Part shown: positions 14,636 through 22,394 of the stretch, one piece after another
Layout: each line of letters opens with the position of its first letter
Numbering within the stretch: the stretch's first letter is position 1
Origin: Flavobacteriaceae bacterium UBA5534
GTDB lineage: Bacteria > Bacteroidota > Bacteroidia > Flavobacteriales > Flavobacteriaceae
Reading direction: 5' to 3'
Length of the DNA stretch: 64,000 nt
Assembly: GCA_002426015.1 (NCBI GenBank)
Contig: DINS01000014.1
Location: forward strand, 59,371 to 123,370
Notes under the pieces: generated by a model
Database searches by the model: none
What the model was told of the DNA's origin: nothing
What the model saw: only the letters and a program-made list of their open reading frames with translations
Made by a program: the position numbers and the translations under genes

Positions 14636-14664
14636 AAGGCTTGTCATTCACGACAAGCCTTTTT
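14636..14664 (+). terminator. trp attenuator terminator
   Basis: AAGGCTTGTC and GACAAGCCTT pair perfectly around the loop ATTCAC and are followed by T residues, only 13 bases before the trpE ATG. An AU hairpin (TATATTTT 14613-14620 with AAAATATA 14627-14634) lies directly 5' of it. I could not identify a convincing classical antiterminator that uses the terminator's 5' arm, so the switching partner remains open. Confidence 0.88.
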
Positions 14665-14676
14665 CAATTTAATAAA

Positions 14677-16080
14677 ATGAAAACATTCAGTCTATACACA
14701 CATTATCAAAAAATTCTTGCTGATACGATCACACCTGTGAGTATTTATCTAAAGATTCGAGATAAATTTCCAAACAGTATTTTATTGGAAAGCAGTGATT
14801 ATCATGCCAACGACAATAGTTTTTCCTATATCTGTTGCAATCCGATTGCCTCTATAAAAATCAAGAACGAGTTGATTACCCAAACTTTCCCAGACGCTAG
14901 CCAACTGGTCAATAAAGTAAAACCAAAGACTGATGTGACCAACATCATCCATAAGTTTACAAAACGTTTTAAATTACAATCAGAAGAGCAATTCAAATTT
15001 ATCAATAATGGCATTTTTGGTTATATGGCCTATGATGCAGTTCGTTATTTTGAAGATGTCGAGATTTCAAAAAAAGCAGGACATCAGGACATTCCGGATA
15101 TTTTTTATGCAGTCTATCAAAACATTATTGCCATCAATCATTTTAAAAATGAAGCCTATGTATTTGCCCATTGTTTTGATACAGAAAACAATATTGACGA
15201 TATTTTGCAACTCATCAAGTCAAAAAATTACGCTGCTTTTAACTTTTCAACCAACGGAGAAACCACATCCAACCTCACGGACGAAGATTACAAACAACAT
15301 GTAGAATTGGCAAAACAACATTGTGCCAGAGGCGATGTGTTTCAATTGGTACTTTCAAAAAAATTCTCCCAACAATTTAAAGGCGACGAGTTTAACGTAT
15401 ATCGTGCTTTGCGAAGCATCAACCCATCTCCTTACCTATTCTATTTTGATTATGGCGATTTTAAAATTTTTGGGAGTTCACCAGAAGCACAGCTAATTGT
15501 CAACAAAGGAAAGGCTGAAATTCACCCTATTGCAGGCACGTTCAAGCGTACAGGAAATGACGAAAAAGATGCTGAATTGGCAAAACAATTGGCAATCGAT
15601 GACAAGGAAAATGCTGAACACGTCATGTTAGTAGATTTGGCGCGCAACGATTTGAGTCGACACGGAAGCAATGTCAAAGTGGAGAACTATCGTGAGGTTC
15701 AGTTTTTCTCGCACGTCATCCATCTGGTCAGTAAAGTAACAGGAACAAAACATAAAAACACCACAACAATGCAAGTGGTTGCCGATACATTTCCAGCAGG
15801 CACTTTGAGTGGTGCACCAAAACACAAAGCCATGCAACTCATCGAAAAATACGAAAAAACAAGTCGCGATTTTTATGGAGGTGCTATCGGATTCATGGAT
15901 TTTGATGGCAATTTTAATCATGCCATCATGATTAGAACGTTTTTGAGCAAAAACCATCAGTTACATTGGCAAGCTGGCGCAGGATTGGTTTCAAAATCCA
16001 ACCCAGAGGACGAATTGCAAGAGGTTTATAATAAATTAGGAGCATTAACAAAAGCGATAGAATTAGCGAAAGATATTTAA
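14677..16080 (+). CDS. trpE: anthranilate synthase component I
   Basis: The 467-residue enzyme converts chorismate to anthranilate, using ammonia from TrpG. It has the N-terminal Anth_synt_I_N domain with the LLES-type motif (SILLESSDY, related to Trp feedback binding) and a chorismate-binding C-terminal domain. In the latter GSSPEAQL, HPIAGTFKRT, DLARNDLSRHG and PAGTLSGAPKHKAM are all intact. I chose the ATG at 14677; an upstream TTG frame would start inside the attenuator stem. The next gene starts one base after its stop. The combination of feedback motif, leader peptide and attenuator implies control at both enzyme and transcript level. Confidence 0.97.
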   Translation: MKTFSLYTHYQKILADTITPVSIYLKIRDKFPNSILLESSDYHANDNSFSYICCNPIASIKIKNELITQTFPDASQLVNKVKPKTDVTNIIHKFTKRFKLQSEEQFKFINNGIFGYMAYDAVRYFEDVEISKKAGHQDIPDIFYAVYQNIIAINHFKNEAYVFAHCFDTENNIDDILQLIKSKNYAAFNFSTNGETTSNLTDEDYKQHVELAKQHCARGDVFQLVLSKKFSQQFKGDEFNVYRALRSINPSPYLFYFDYGDFKIFGSSPEAQLIVNKGKAEIHPIAGTFKRTGNDEKDAELAKQLAIDDKENAEHVMLVDLARNDLSRHGSNVKVENYREVQFFSHVIHLVSKVTGTKHKNTTTMQVVADTFPAGTLSGAPKHKAMQLIEKYEKTSRDFYGGAIGFMDFDGNFNHAIMIRTFLSKNHQLHWQAGAGLVSKSNPEDELQEVYNKLGALTKAIELAKDI

Positions 16081-16081
16081 T

Positions 16082-16648
16082 ATGAAAAAAGTATTAGTCA
16101 TAGACAATTATGACAGCTTCACTTACAACCTCGTACATTATTTAGAGGATTTGGGCTGTGATATTACCGTTAGAAGGAACGACCAATTACATTTAGATGA
16201 CGTTGAAACTTTTGAAAAAATCGTGCTATCTCCAGGACCAGGCATTCCTGATGAAGCAGGCTTACTGAAAGCCATCATCAAAAGATATGCACCGACAAAA
16301 AGTATTTTAGGTGTTTGTCTTGGACAACAGGCCATAGGCGAAGTATTCGGTGGCAAACTGATTAATCTAGAAACGGTTTTTCATGGAGTCGCCACAAAAG
16401 TGACACGTTGTGTCGAAGACGAGACCTTATTTGACGGATTAGATAAAACCATCGAAGTAGGCCGTTACCACTCTTGGGTTGTAGATGCCAATCTTCCTAA
16501 CGAATTGGAAGCTACCTCTTTTGATGAAAATGGTCAAGTTATGTCCTTACGTCACAAAGTTTATGATGTCAAAGGGGTTCAATACCATCCAGAATCGGTG
16601 TTGACGCCACATGGAAAAGATATATTGAGAAACTGGATAAATAGTTAA
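16082..16648 (+). CDS. trpG: anthranilate synthase component II (glutamine amidotransferase)
   Basis: The 188-residue protein is a class I glutamine amidotransferase that supplies ammonia to TrpE. The catalytic triad is Cys79 in GVCLGQQAIGE, His169 and Glu171 in YHPES; the oxyanion region SPGPG lies at 50-54. Length is normal for an unfused TrpG. It could also serve PabA function in folate synthesis, as in some bacteria, but its place between trpE and trpD makes tryptophan the main role. Spacing to trpD is one base. Confidence 0.97.
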   Translation: MKKVLVIDNYDSFTYNLVHYLEDLGCDITVRRNDQLHLDDVETFEKIVLSPGPGIPDEAGLLKAIIKRYAPTKSILGVCLGQQAIGEVFGGKLINLETVFHGVATKVTRCVEDETLFDGLDKTIEVGRYHSWVVDANLPNELEATSFDENGQVMSLRHKVYDVKGVQYHPESVLTPHGKDILRNWINS

Positions 16649-16649
16649 T

Positions 16650-17645
16650 ATGAAGAACATTCTAAATAGATTAATCAACCAAGAAAGCATCTCTAGTGAA
16701 GAAGCCAAACAGGTGTTGGTCAATATTTCTAAAGGAGAATACAACCAAAGTCAAATAGCATCCTTCTTGACGGTTTATATGATGCGAAGCATTACCATCG
16801 AAGAATTACAAGGTTTTAGAGATGCCCTTTTAGAATTGTGCATTCATGTCGATTTAGACGATTATAATGGCATCGATTTGTGTGGGACAGGAGGCGACGG
16901 AAAAGACACGTTCAATATTTCTACGTTAGCATCTTTTGTGACCGCAGGAGCTGGAGTGCATGTTACCAAACATGGCAATTATGGTGTATCATCAGCTTGC
17001 GGCTCATCAAATGTATTGGAACATTTGGGAGTCAAATTTACTTCCGATATTGACTTCTTAAAACAAAGTTTAGACCAAGCCGGAATTTGCATTATGCATG
17101 CGCCTTTATTCCATCCAGCAATGAAGCATGTAGCTCCAATTCGTAAAGAATTGGGAGTCAAAACATTCTTCAACATGTTAGGACCTATGGTAAATCCTGC
17201 CTTTCCAAAATATCAAATGGTTGGTGTATTTAGCCTCGAATTATTAAGATTATACAGTTATTTATATCAAAACACAGATAAAAGTTACACCATTCTTCAT
17301 GCGTTGGATGGCTATGATGAAATTTCATTGACTGGACCTACCAAAGTCATTAACAATTCTAAAGAGCAAATTATTACACCTCAACATTTTGGTTTGGAAA
17401 CATTGAACCAAAGCGAAATACATGGTGGAAATTCGGTAGCTACATCAGCTAAAATTTTCACACACATTTTAAAAGGTCAGGGCACAGATTCACAAAACAA
17501 TGTGGTCTGCGCTAATGCTGCCATGGCAATCGATACTGTCAAAAAAATAGGAATTAAGCAAAGTTTTGAATTGGCGAAAGAGTCTTTATTAGAAGGAAAG
17601 GCAAAACAAAAATTTGATAACCTTGTTAAATTGAGCAAAAATTAA
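16650..17645 (+). CDS. trpD: anthranilate phosphoribosyltransferase
   Basis: The 331-residue enzyme transfers phosphoribose from PRPP to anthranilate. The PRPP loop GTGGDGKDTFN lies at 79-89 and the anthranilate/PRPP motif KHGNYGVSSACGS at 107-119. The helical N-terminal dimerisation domain is complete. It is an unfused TrpD of usual length. The last base of its TAA stop is the first base of the trpC start. Confidence 0.97.
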   Translation: MKNILNRLINQESISSEEAKQVLVNISKGEYNQSQIASFLTVYMMRSITIEELQGFRDALLELCIHVDLDDYNGIDLCGTGGDGKDTFNISTLASFVTAGAGVHVTKHGNYGVSSACGSSNVLEHLGVKFTSDIDFLKQSLDQAGICIMHAPLFHPAMKHVAPIRKELGVKTFFNMLGPMVNPAFPKYQMVGVFSLELLRLYSYLYQNTDKSYTILHALDGYDEISLTGPTKVINNSKEQIITPQHFGLETLNQSEIHGGNSVATSAKIFTHILKGQGTDSQNNVVCANAAMAIDTVKKIGIKQSFELAKESLLEGKAKQKFDNLVKLSKN

Positions 17646-18430
17646 TGAATATTCTTGATAAAATAGTAGCAGATAAACGCACAGAAGTCGATTTCAAAAA
17701 ATCATTGATTCCTGTTTTGCAATTAGAACATTCCGTTTTGTTTGAAAACGAAACGATTTCTTTAGTCAATAAACTCAAAAACAGCTCGTCAGGAATCATT
17801 GCAGAGCACAAAAGGCGTTCGCCATCTAAATCAACCATCAACCAAGACACAAATGTATTTGATGTTGCCAAAGGGTACCAAAGTGCTGGTGTTTGCGGAA
17901 TGTCTGTTCTTACAGATGGAAAATATTTTGGAGGCGCTTTGGACGATTTATTAATAGCAAGAGCAAGCTGCAAGTTGCCATTGTTACGTAAAGAATTTAT
18001 CATTGATGAGTATCAAATTATCGAAGCTAAAGCGTTTGGAGCCGATGCCATTTTATTGATTGCAGCCATACTAACAAAAGCAGAAATCAAGCAATTTTCT
18101 GAATTGGCAAAAAGGTTAAATTTAGAAGTGCTTTTAGAAATCCATAATGAAGATGAATTACATAAGTCTGTGATGCCAAGCCTTGACATGGTTGGTGTAA
18201 ATAACAGAAATTTAAAAACTTTTGACGTGAGTTTGGATATAAGCAAACACTTAAGTGAGCTCATTCCAAATGATTTTATAAAAGTGTCAGAAAGTGGCAT
18301 CAATTCAGTGGAAGCCATTAAAGAATTGCAACCTTATGGTTATAAAGGGTTTTTGATTGGTGAAAATTTCATGAAAACCGATAATGCTGGTGAAAGTGCT
18401 AAACAATTTATTCAAGATTTAGAAAGATGA
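17645..18430 (+). CDS. trpC: indole-3-glycerol phosphate synthase
   Basis: The 261-residue (beta/alpha)8 enzyme closes the indole ring from CdRP. Hallmarks are IIAEHKRRSPSKS (catalytic Glu and Lys), LLRKEFIIDEYQI (general acid Lys), VGVNNRNLKTF and VSESGI. It is separate from TrpF, unlike the fused enterobacterial form. The start overlaps trpD by one base, and its end overlaps the trpF start by four bases (ATGA). Confidence 0.97.
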   Translation: MNILDKIVADKRTEVDFKKSLIPVLQLEHSVLFENETISLVNKLKNSSSGIIAEHKRRSPSKSTINQDTNVFDVAKGYQSAGVCGMSVLTDGKYFGGALDDLLIARASCKLPLLRKEFIIDEYQIIEAKAFGADAILLIAAILTKAEIKQFSELAKRLNLEVLLEIHNEDELHKSVMPSLDMVGVNNRNLKTFDVSLDISKHLSELIPNDFIKVSESGINSVEAIKELQPYGYKGFLIGENFMKTDNAGESAKQFIQDLER

Positions 18431-19062
18431 AACTAAAAATCTGCGGAATGAAATATGAAAAGAACATCTCTAAAGTTGCCCAACTTCAGCCAGATTATCT
18501 TGGCTTCATTTTCTATGAAAATTCGTCCAGATTTTTTAATGGAACTATTCCACAGCTGCCAGAATCTATTAAAAAAATCGGCGTTTTTGTAAATGCTTCT
18601 ATCGATGATATCTTTGAAAAAGTTGCAGCATACAATTTACAAGCAGTACAATTACATGGTGATGAATCGCCAGAATTTTGCTCCAAACTAAAACGTCATT
18701 ACGAGGAAAGCAACGACGATAGTATTGAAATTATTAAAGTATTCACTATAAAAAACAGATTTGATTTTTCTGTTTTGCAGCTTTACGAATCAGTCTGTGA
18801 TTATTATCTTTTTGATACCAAAGGCAAACTTCCTGGTGGAAATGGTTACACATTCAATTGGGAAATATTAAAAAATTATCCATCCATAAAACCATACTTT
18901 TTAAGCGGAGGCATTGGATTGGATGAAATCAAAATGATTAAAGAATTGCTTCAAAAACCAGAATCTCAATATTGCTATGCAATTGATGTCAACAGCAAAT
19001 TTGAAATTGAACCAGGATTGAAGGATGTCGAAAAATTAAAAGAATTTAAATCTCAATTATGA
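18427..19062 (+). CDS. trpF: phosphoribosylanthranilate isomerase with repeat-derived insert
   Basis: The 211-residue enzyme performs the Amadori rearrangement of PRA to CdRP. The catalytic Cys6 lies in KICGM, the phosphate loops include LSGGIG, and the catalytic Asp is in AIDVNSKFE. The HGDESPEFCSKLK segment is normal, but residues 90-100 (RHYEESNDDSI) look like the translation of a genomic palindromic repeat and interrupt the link to IKVFTI. The protein is slightly longer than the usual ~200 residues, and the insert should fall in a surface loop, so activity is probably kept. It overlaps trpC and trpB by four bases each. Confidence 0.95.
   Translation: MKLKICGMKYEKNISKVAQLQPDYLGFIFYENSSRFFNGTIPQLPESIKKIGVFVNASIDDIFEKVAAYNLQAVQLHGDESPEFCSKLKRHYEESNDDSIEIIKVFTIKNRFDFSVLQLYESVCDYYLFDTKGKLPGGNGYTFNWEILKNYPSIKPYFLSGGIGLDEIKMIKELLQKPESQYCYAIDVNSKFEIEPGLKDVEKLKEFKSQL
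18694..18726 (+). repeat. repeat-like segment inside trpF
   Basis: CGTCATTACGAGGAAAGCAA and the following ACGACGATAGTATTG resemble the dispersed repeats of Bacteroidota and Proteobacteria that start GTCATTnCGAG and give peptides like RHYEESND when translated. It keeps the trpF frame open. Assignment is by pattern memory and not by alignment. Confidence 0.5.
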
Positions 19063-20240
19063 GTTACAATATAAACAATAAAGGTTACTACGGAGACTTC
19101 GGAGGAGCATACATTCCTGAAATGCTCTATCCCAACGTAGAAGAATTGCGTCAGAATTATCTAAAAGTCATGGGAGACCCTTCTTTTCAAAAAGAGTTTA
19201 ACCAATTGCTCAAAGATTATGTCGGTCGTCCTTCACCACTTTATTACGCAAAACGTTTAAGCGAAAAATACAACAGCAAGATATACCTCAAACGTGAAGA
19301 CCTCAACCATACAGGAGCCCATAAAATCAACAATACCATTGGCCAAATATTGATGGCGCAACGTTTGGGTAAAAAACGCATTATAGCAGAAACTGGAGCA
19401 GGACAACATGGCGTTGCCACTGCAACAGTTTGTGCGTTGATGGGATTGGAATGCATTGTCTATATGGGCGAAATTGACATTGCACGCCAAGCACCAAATG
19501 TCGCTCGCATGAAAATGCTAGGTGCTAAAGTAGTGCCTGCCCTATCTGGAAGTCGTACACTCAAAGATGCTACCAATGAAGCTATCAGAGATTGGATTAA
19601 CAATCCTGTGGACACACATTACATCATTGGTAGTGTCGTTGGGCCTCATCCCTATCCAGATATGGTTGCACGATTTCAATCGGTTGTTTCTGACGAAATC
19701 CAATGGCAACTTTATGAACTCGAAGGCACTACCAAACCCAATTATGTAGTTGCATGCGTTGGTGGTGGCAGCAATGCTGCTGGTGCTTATTATCATTTTC
19801 TTGATGATACCAATGTTAAACTTATTGCTGTAGAAGCTGCGGGCAAAGGCATACATTCAGGCGAAAGTGCCGCAACTTCAGTTTTGGGAAAAGAAGGCAT
19901 TATTCATGGTAGCAAAACACTGTTGATGCAAACCAACGATGGCCAAATTACAGAACCTTACAGCATTTCGGCCGGATTGGATTATCCTGGTGTTGGGCCA
20001 ATGCATGCTCATTTATACAAAACTGGTCGTGCTGAATTCATCTCTATAACTGACGATGAAGCGATGAATGCGGGATTAGAACTTTGTAAACTGGAAGGGA
20101 TTATCCCTGCAATCGAAAGCTCTCATGCATTGGCAATTTTTGAACAAAAGAAATTTAGACCAAAAGATATCATTGTGGTCAGTTTATCTGGTCGTGGTGA
20201 TAAGGATTTGGATACTTATGTAAAATACTTCAATTTATAA
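19059..20240 (+). CDS. trpB: tryptophan synthase beta chain
   Basis: The 393-residue PLP enzyme condenses indole with serine. The Schiff-base Lys89 lies in NHTGAHKINN, and the phosphate-binding glycine loop is CVGGGSNAAG. It matches the TrpB1 class that partners with TrpA: GDFGGAYIPEML at the start, and GRPSPLYYA. It overlaps trpF by four bases, and its stop overlaps trpA by one base. Confidence 0.98.
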   Translation: MSYNINNKGYYGDFGGAYIPEMLYPNVEELRQNYLKVMGDPSFQKEFNQLLKDYVGRPSPLYYAKRLSEKYNSKIYLKREDLNHTGAHKINNTIGQILMAQRLGKKRIIAETGAGQHGVATATVCALMGLECIVYMGEIDIARQAPNVARMKMLGAKVVPALSGSRTLKDATNEAIRDWINNPVDTHYIIGSVVGPHPYPDMVARFQSVVSDEIQWQLYELEGTTKPNYVVACVGGGSNAAGAYYHFLDDTNVKLIAVEAAGKGIHSGESAATSVLGKEGIIHGSKTLLMQTNDGQITEPYSISAGLDYPGVGPMHAHLYKTGRAEFISITDDEAMNAGLELCKLEGIIPAIESSHALAIFEQKKFRPKDIIVVSLSGRGDKDLDTYVKYFNL

Positions 20241-21004
20241 TGAATAGAATCAATAAAAAATTACAAGAAAACAAAAAGCTCCTCTCCATCTACTTCACAG
20301 CAGGTTATCCAAATCTTGATGACACAGCCAACATCATTCAAGAGTTAGAAAAAAGCGGTGTCGATATGTTAGAAATAGGGTTGCCATTTAGCGATCCTTT
20401 GGCTGATGGACCAACCATTCAAGCAAGCTCGACACAGGCCTTAAAAAACGGAATGACCACCGAAGTGCTTTTTAATCAATTGAAGGATATTCGAAAAACA
20501 GTGAATATTCCATTGATTATTATGGGTTATTTTAATCCAATGTTACAATATGGCGTCGAGGCCTTTTGTAAAAAATGTGCAGAAATAGGCATTGATGGAT
20601 TGATTATTCCAGATTTGCCAGTGGATGTTTATAATGACCATTACAAAGCAATTTTTGAAGCACATGGCTTAATCAATATATTCCTGATTACTCCACAAAC
20701 GTCTGTGGAACGCATCAACTTCATCGATTCTATTTCAACAGGATTTATTTATATGGTCAGTAGTGCTAGTGTTACTGGCAGCAGTTCAGGATTTGGTGAA
20801 GAGCAAACTTCATATTTCAAACGTATTGCAGATATGGATCTTAAAAACCCACAAATTATCGGTTTTGGCATTTCTGATAACAAGACCTTTACACAAGCAA
20901 TTCAATACGCCAAAGGTGCCATTATCGGAAGTGCATTTATAAAGCACTTGACCAATAAAGGCGTTGACACAATAGGTTCATTCATTCAAAATATAAAAAA
21001 TTAA
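20240..21004 (+). CDS. trpA: tryptophan synthase alpha chain
   Basis: The 254-residue (beta/alpha)8 subunit releases indole from indole-3-glycerol phosphate and channels it to TrpB. Catalytic Glu45 lies in MLEIGLPFSDP and Asp56 in LADGPTIQ. The phosphate-binding loops (GFGISDN) are present. It is the last biosynthetic gene of the operon; the trmL start shares one base with its stop, so trmL is probably co-transcribed. Confidence 0.98.
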   Translation: MNRINKKLQENKKLLSIYFTAGYPNLDDTANIIQELEKSGVDMLEIGLPFSDPLADGPTIQASSTQALKNGMTTEVLFNQLKDIRKTVNIPLIIMGYFNPMLQYGVEAFCKKCAEIGIDGLIIPDLPVDVYNDHYKAIFEAHGLINIFLITPQTSVERINFIDSISTGFIYMVSSASVTGSSSGFGEEQTSYFKRIADMDLKNPQIIGFGISDNKTFTQAIQYAKGAIIGSAFIKHLTNKGVDTIGSFIQNIKN

Positions 21005-21459
21005 TGTCACTCAACATTGTTCTTATAGAACCTGAAATACCAAATAACACAGGTAATATTGGTCGTCTCACTTTAGCTTCAGGCTCTAACTTACATTTGG
21101 TTAAGCCTTTTGGTTTTGAGTTGACTGATGCACGTCTAAAACGTGCTGGATTGGATTATTGGCAGCATCTTAATGTGTTTTATTATGAAAGCACCGAAGA
21201 ATTTTTCACTAAAAACAAGGAAGCCAAAATGGTTTTTTTGTCAAGCCACGGATCTAAACATCATTACGATATTCAATTTGAAGACCATTTGTTTTTGGTC
21301 TTTGGAAAAGAATCAGTTGGATTGCCTAAACCTATCATTGAAAACAATCAGGATCATTTATTTAAAATCCCCTTATATAGCGAGCATGTTAGAAGCCTGA
21401 ACCTGGCAAATGCAGTAGCTATTGTAGTTTATGAAGGTTTGAGGCAATTGAATATTTAG
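21004..21459 (+). CDS. trmL: tRNA (cytidine/uridine-34-2'-O)-methyltransferase, SPOUT
   Basis: The 151-residue SPOUT methyltransferase methylates the ribose at the wobble position of some tRNA-Leu. Motifs are IEPEIPNNTGNIGR at the start, FGKESVGLP, and SLNLANAVAIVVYE, which forms the trefoil knot that binds AdoMet. Length is typical of stand-alone TrmL. It overlaps trpA by one base, which places it on the trp transcript. A functional tie to tryptophan synthesis is not obvious; translation-linked genes often hitchhike in this way. Confidence 0.93.
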   Translation: MSLNIVLIEPEIPNNTGNIGRLTLASGSNLHLVKPFGFELTDARLKRAGLDYWQHLNVFYYESTEEFFTKNKEAKMVFLSSHGSKHHYDIQFEDHLFLVFGKESVGLPKPIIENNQDHLFKIPLYSEHVRSLNLANAVAIVVYEGLRQLNI

Positions 21460-21579
21460 TTTCATAAACAAAGGCTTTAACAACCTTTAACCCATTGTTA
21501 TTCAAGCTTTAAGATAGTTTTAATAAATTTTTATGCCATTTTTTGTACATTATTGTTGAATCATAAAAAACAAAAAATC

Positions 21580-21726
21580 ATGGGAGTTATTGAAGATAAA
21601 AGAAAATTTAAACGCACAAAAGAACAGGACAACCCTTTAAATCCATCTGGTAGTCCTAGCAAAACCAATACAAATAAATTTGATATCGACGAAAAGACTA
21701 TCAAAAAACAGCAATCAAAAAGTTAA
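21580..21726 (+). CDS. small basic protein, 48 residues, unknown
   Basis: An open frame from ATG 21580 to TAA 21724-21726 encodes a highly charged, Lys-rich, hydrophilic peptide (MGVIEDKRKFKRTKEQDN at the start) with a Pro/Ser/Asn-rich middle and no hydrophobic segment. It is flanked by an AT-rich upstream region and followed 24 bases later by a strong terminator, the arrangement of a real monocistronic gene. I do not recognise the family. The part of the gap before it (21460-21579) shows nothing else. Confidence 0.55.
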   Translation: MGVIEDKRKFKRTKEQDNPLNPSGSPSKTNTNKFDIDEKTIKKQQSKS

Positions 21727-21750
21727 TTCCTTTTAATGCTTTTAGGTTCA

Positions 21751-21790
21751 AAAAAACCTATGCTTTTATTTAATAAAGCATAGGTTTTTT
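21751..21790 (+). terminator. strong bidirectional terminator
   Basis: AAAAAACCTATGCTTT (21751-21766) and AAAGCATAGGTTTTTT (21775-21790) form a perfect 16-base-pair stem ending in a T run. Confidence 0.92.
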
Positions 21791-21870
21791 TGATTGAAAA
21801 ATAGTTGTGAAAATTTGTACTTTTAAGTTTACATTTGACATCTTATAAAACCACTTTAAAGCCTATCCTT

Positions 21871-22335
21871 ATGAAACTTAAATTTTTATCACTTGCAATC
21901 GTATGTTGTTTACTATTCAACTGTAAAAAAGATAATAAAGACACCTTCACTTCTGAAGAGACCAATATTGACATCCCAACTGAAAATGCAGATGGAGACA
22001 TACAACCAGACAAAGTTGTCTATTCTGGTGTTTGGAGCTCAAAAACTGCAACAATGCAGAACAACGTTGTACTTAACCAAAACAACACAGAAGTCACAGG
22101 GATGATTATGTACAAAGAATTTGATGGTAATGGTGAAGAGATATCATCAACAGGACTTCTTTCTGTTATGGGAAAAGTGGAAAATGAGGTTTTGAAAGTT
22201 GATATTTACGACCCAAAAGGCATTAAATCATCAACGGCAACCTTAACTCAAAACGGCCGAGAACTGACGTTTAAATTAACAGGCAATAAAGTTAATTATC
22301 CAGAAACGTTTACTGCTACCAAGAGAAGTTTATAA
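21871..22335 (+). CDS. small lipoprotein of unknown function
   Basis: The 154-residue product starts KLKFLSLAIVCCLLFNCKK, a type II signal peptide with the lipidated cysteine near residue 18. An acidic Thr/Glu-rich linker and a beta-rich domain follow (YSGVWSSKTATMQNNV and further short strands), reminiscent of small lipocalin-like folds. I selected the ATG at 21871 because the signal peptide begins there; an upstream in-frame start at 21835 adds residues that do not fit. No catalytic motif is visible. It stands alone between a terminator and the GNAT-nitrilase gene. Confidence 0.75.
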   Translation: MKLKFLSLAIVCCLLFNCKKDNKDTFTSEETNIDIPTENADGDIQPDKVVYSGVWSSKTATMQNNVVLNQNNTEVTGMIMYKEFDGNGEEISSTGLLSVMGKVENEVLKVDIYDPKGIKSSTATLTQNGRELTFKLTGNKVNYPETFTATKRSL

Positions 22336-22394
22336 CCTTATTTAATCTGACTTTTAACTTCCAAATCCCATAACTTTTAGTTATATTCCCAGCT

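Noticed and set aside
18427..18430. Possible programmed frameshift or fusion at trpC-trpF
   Set aside because: It is an ordinary ATGA stop-start overlap with both proteins complete.
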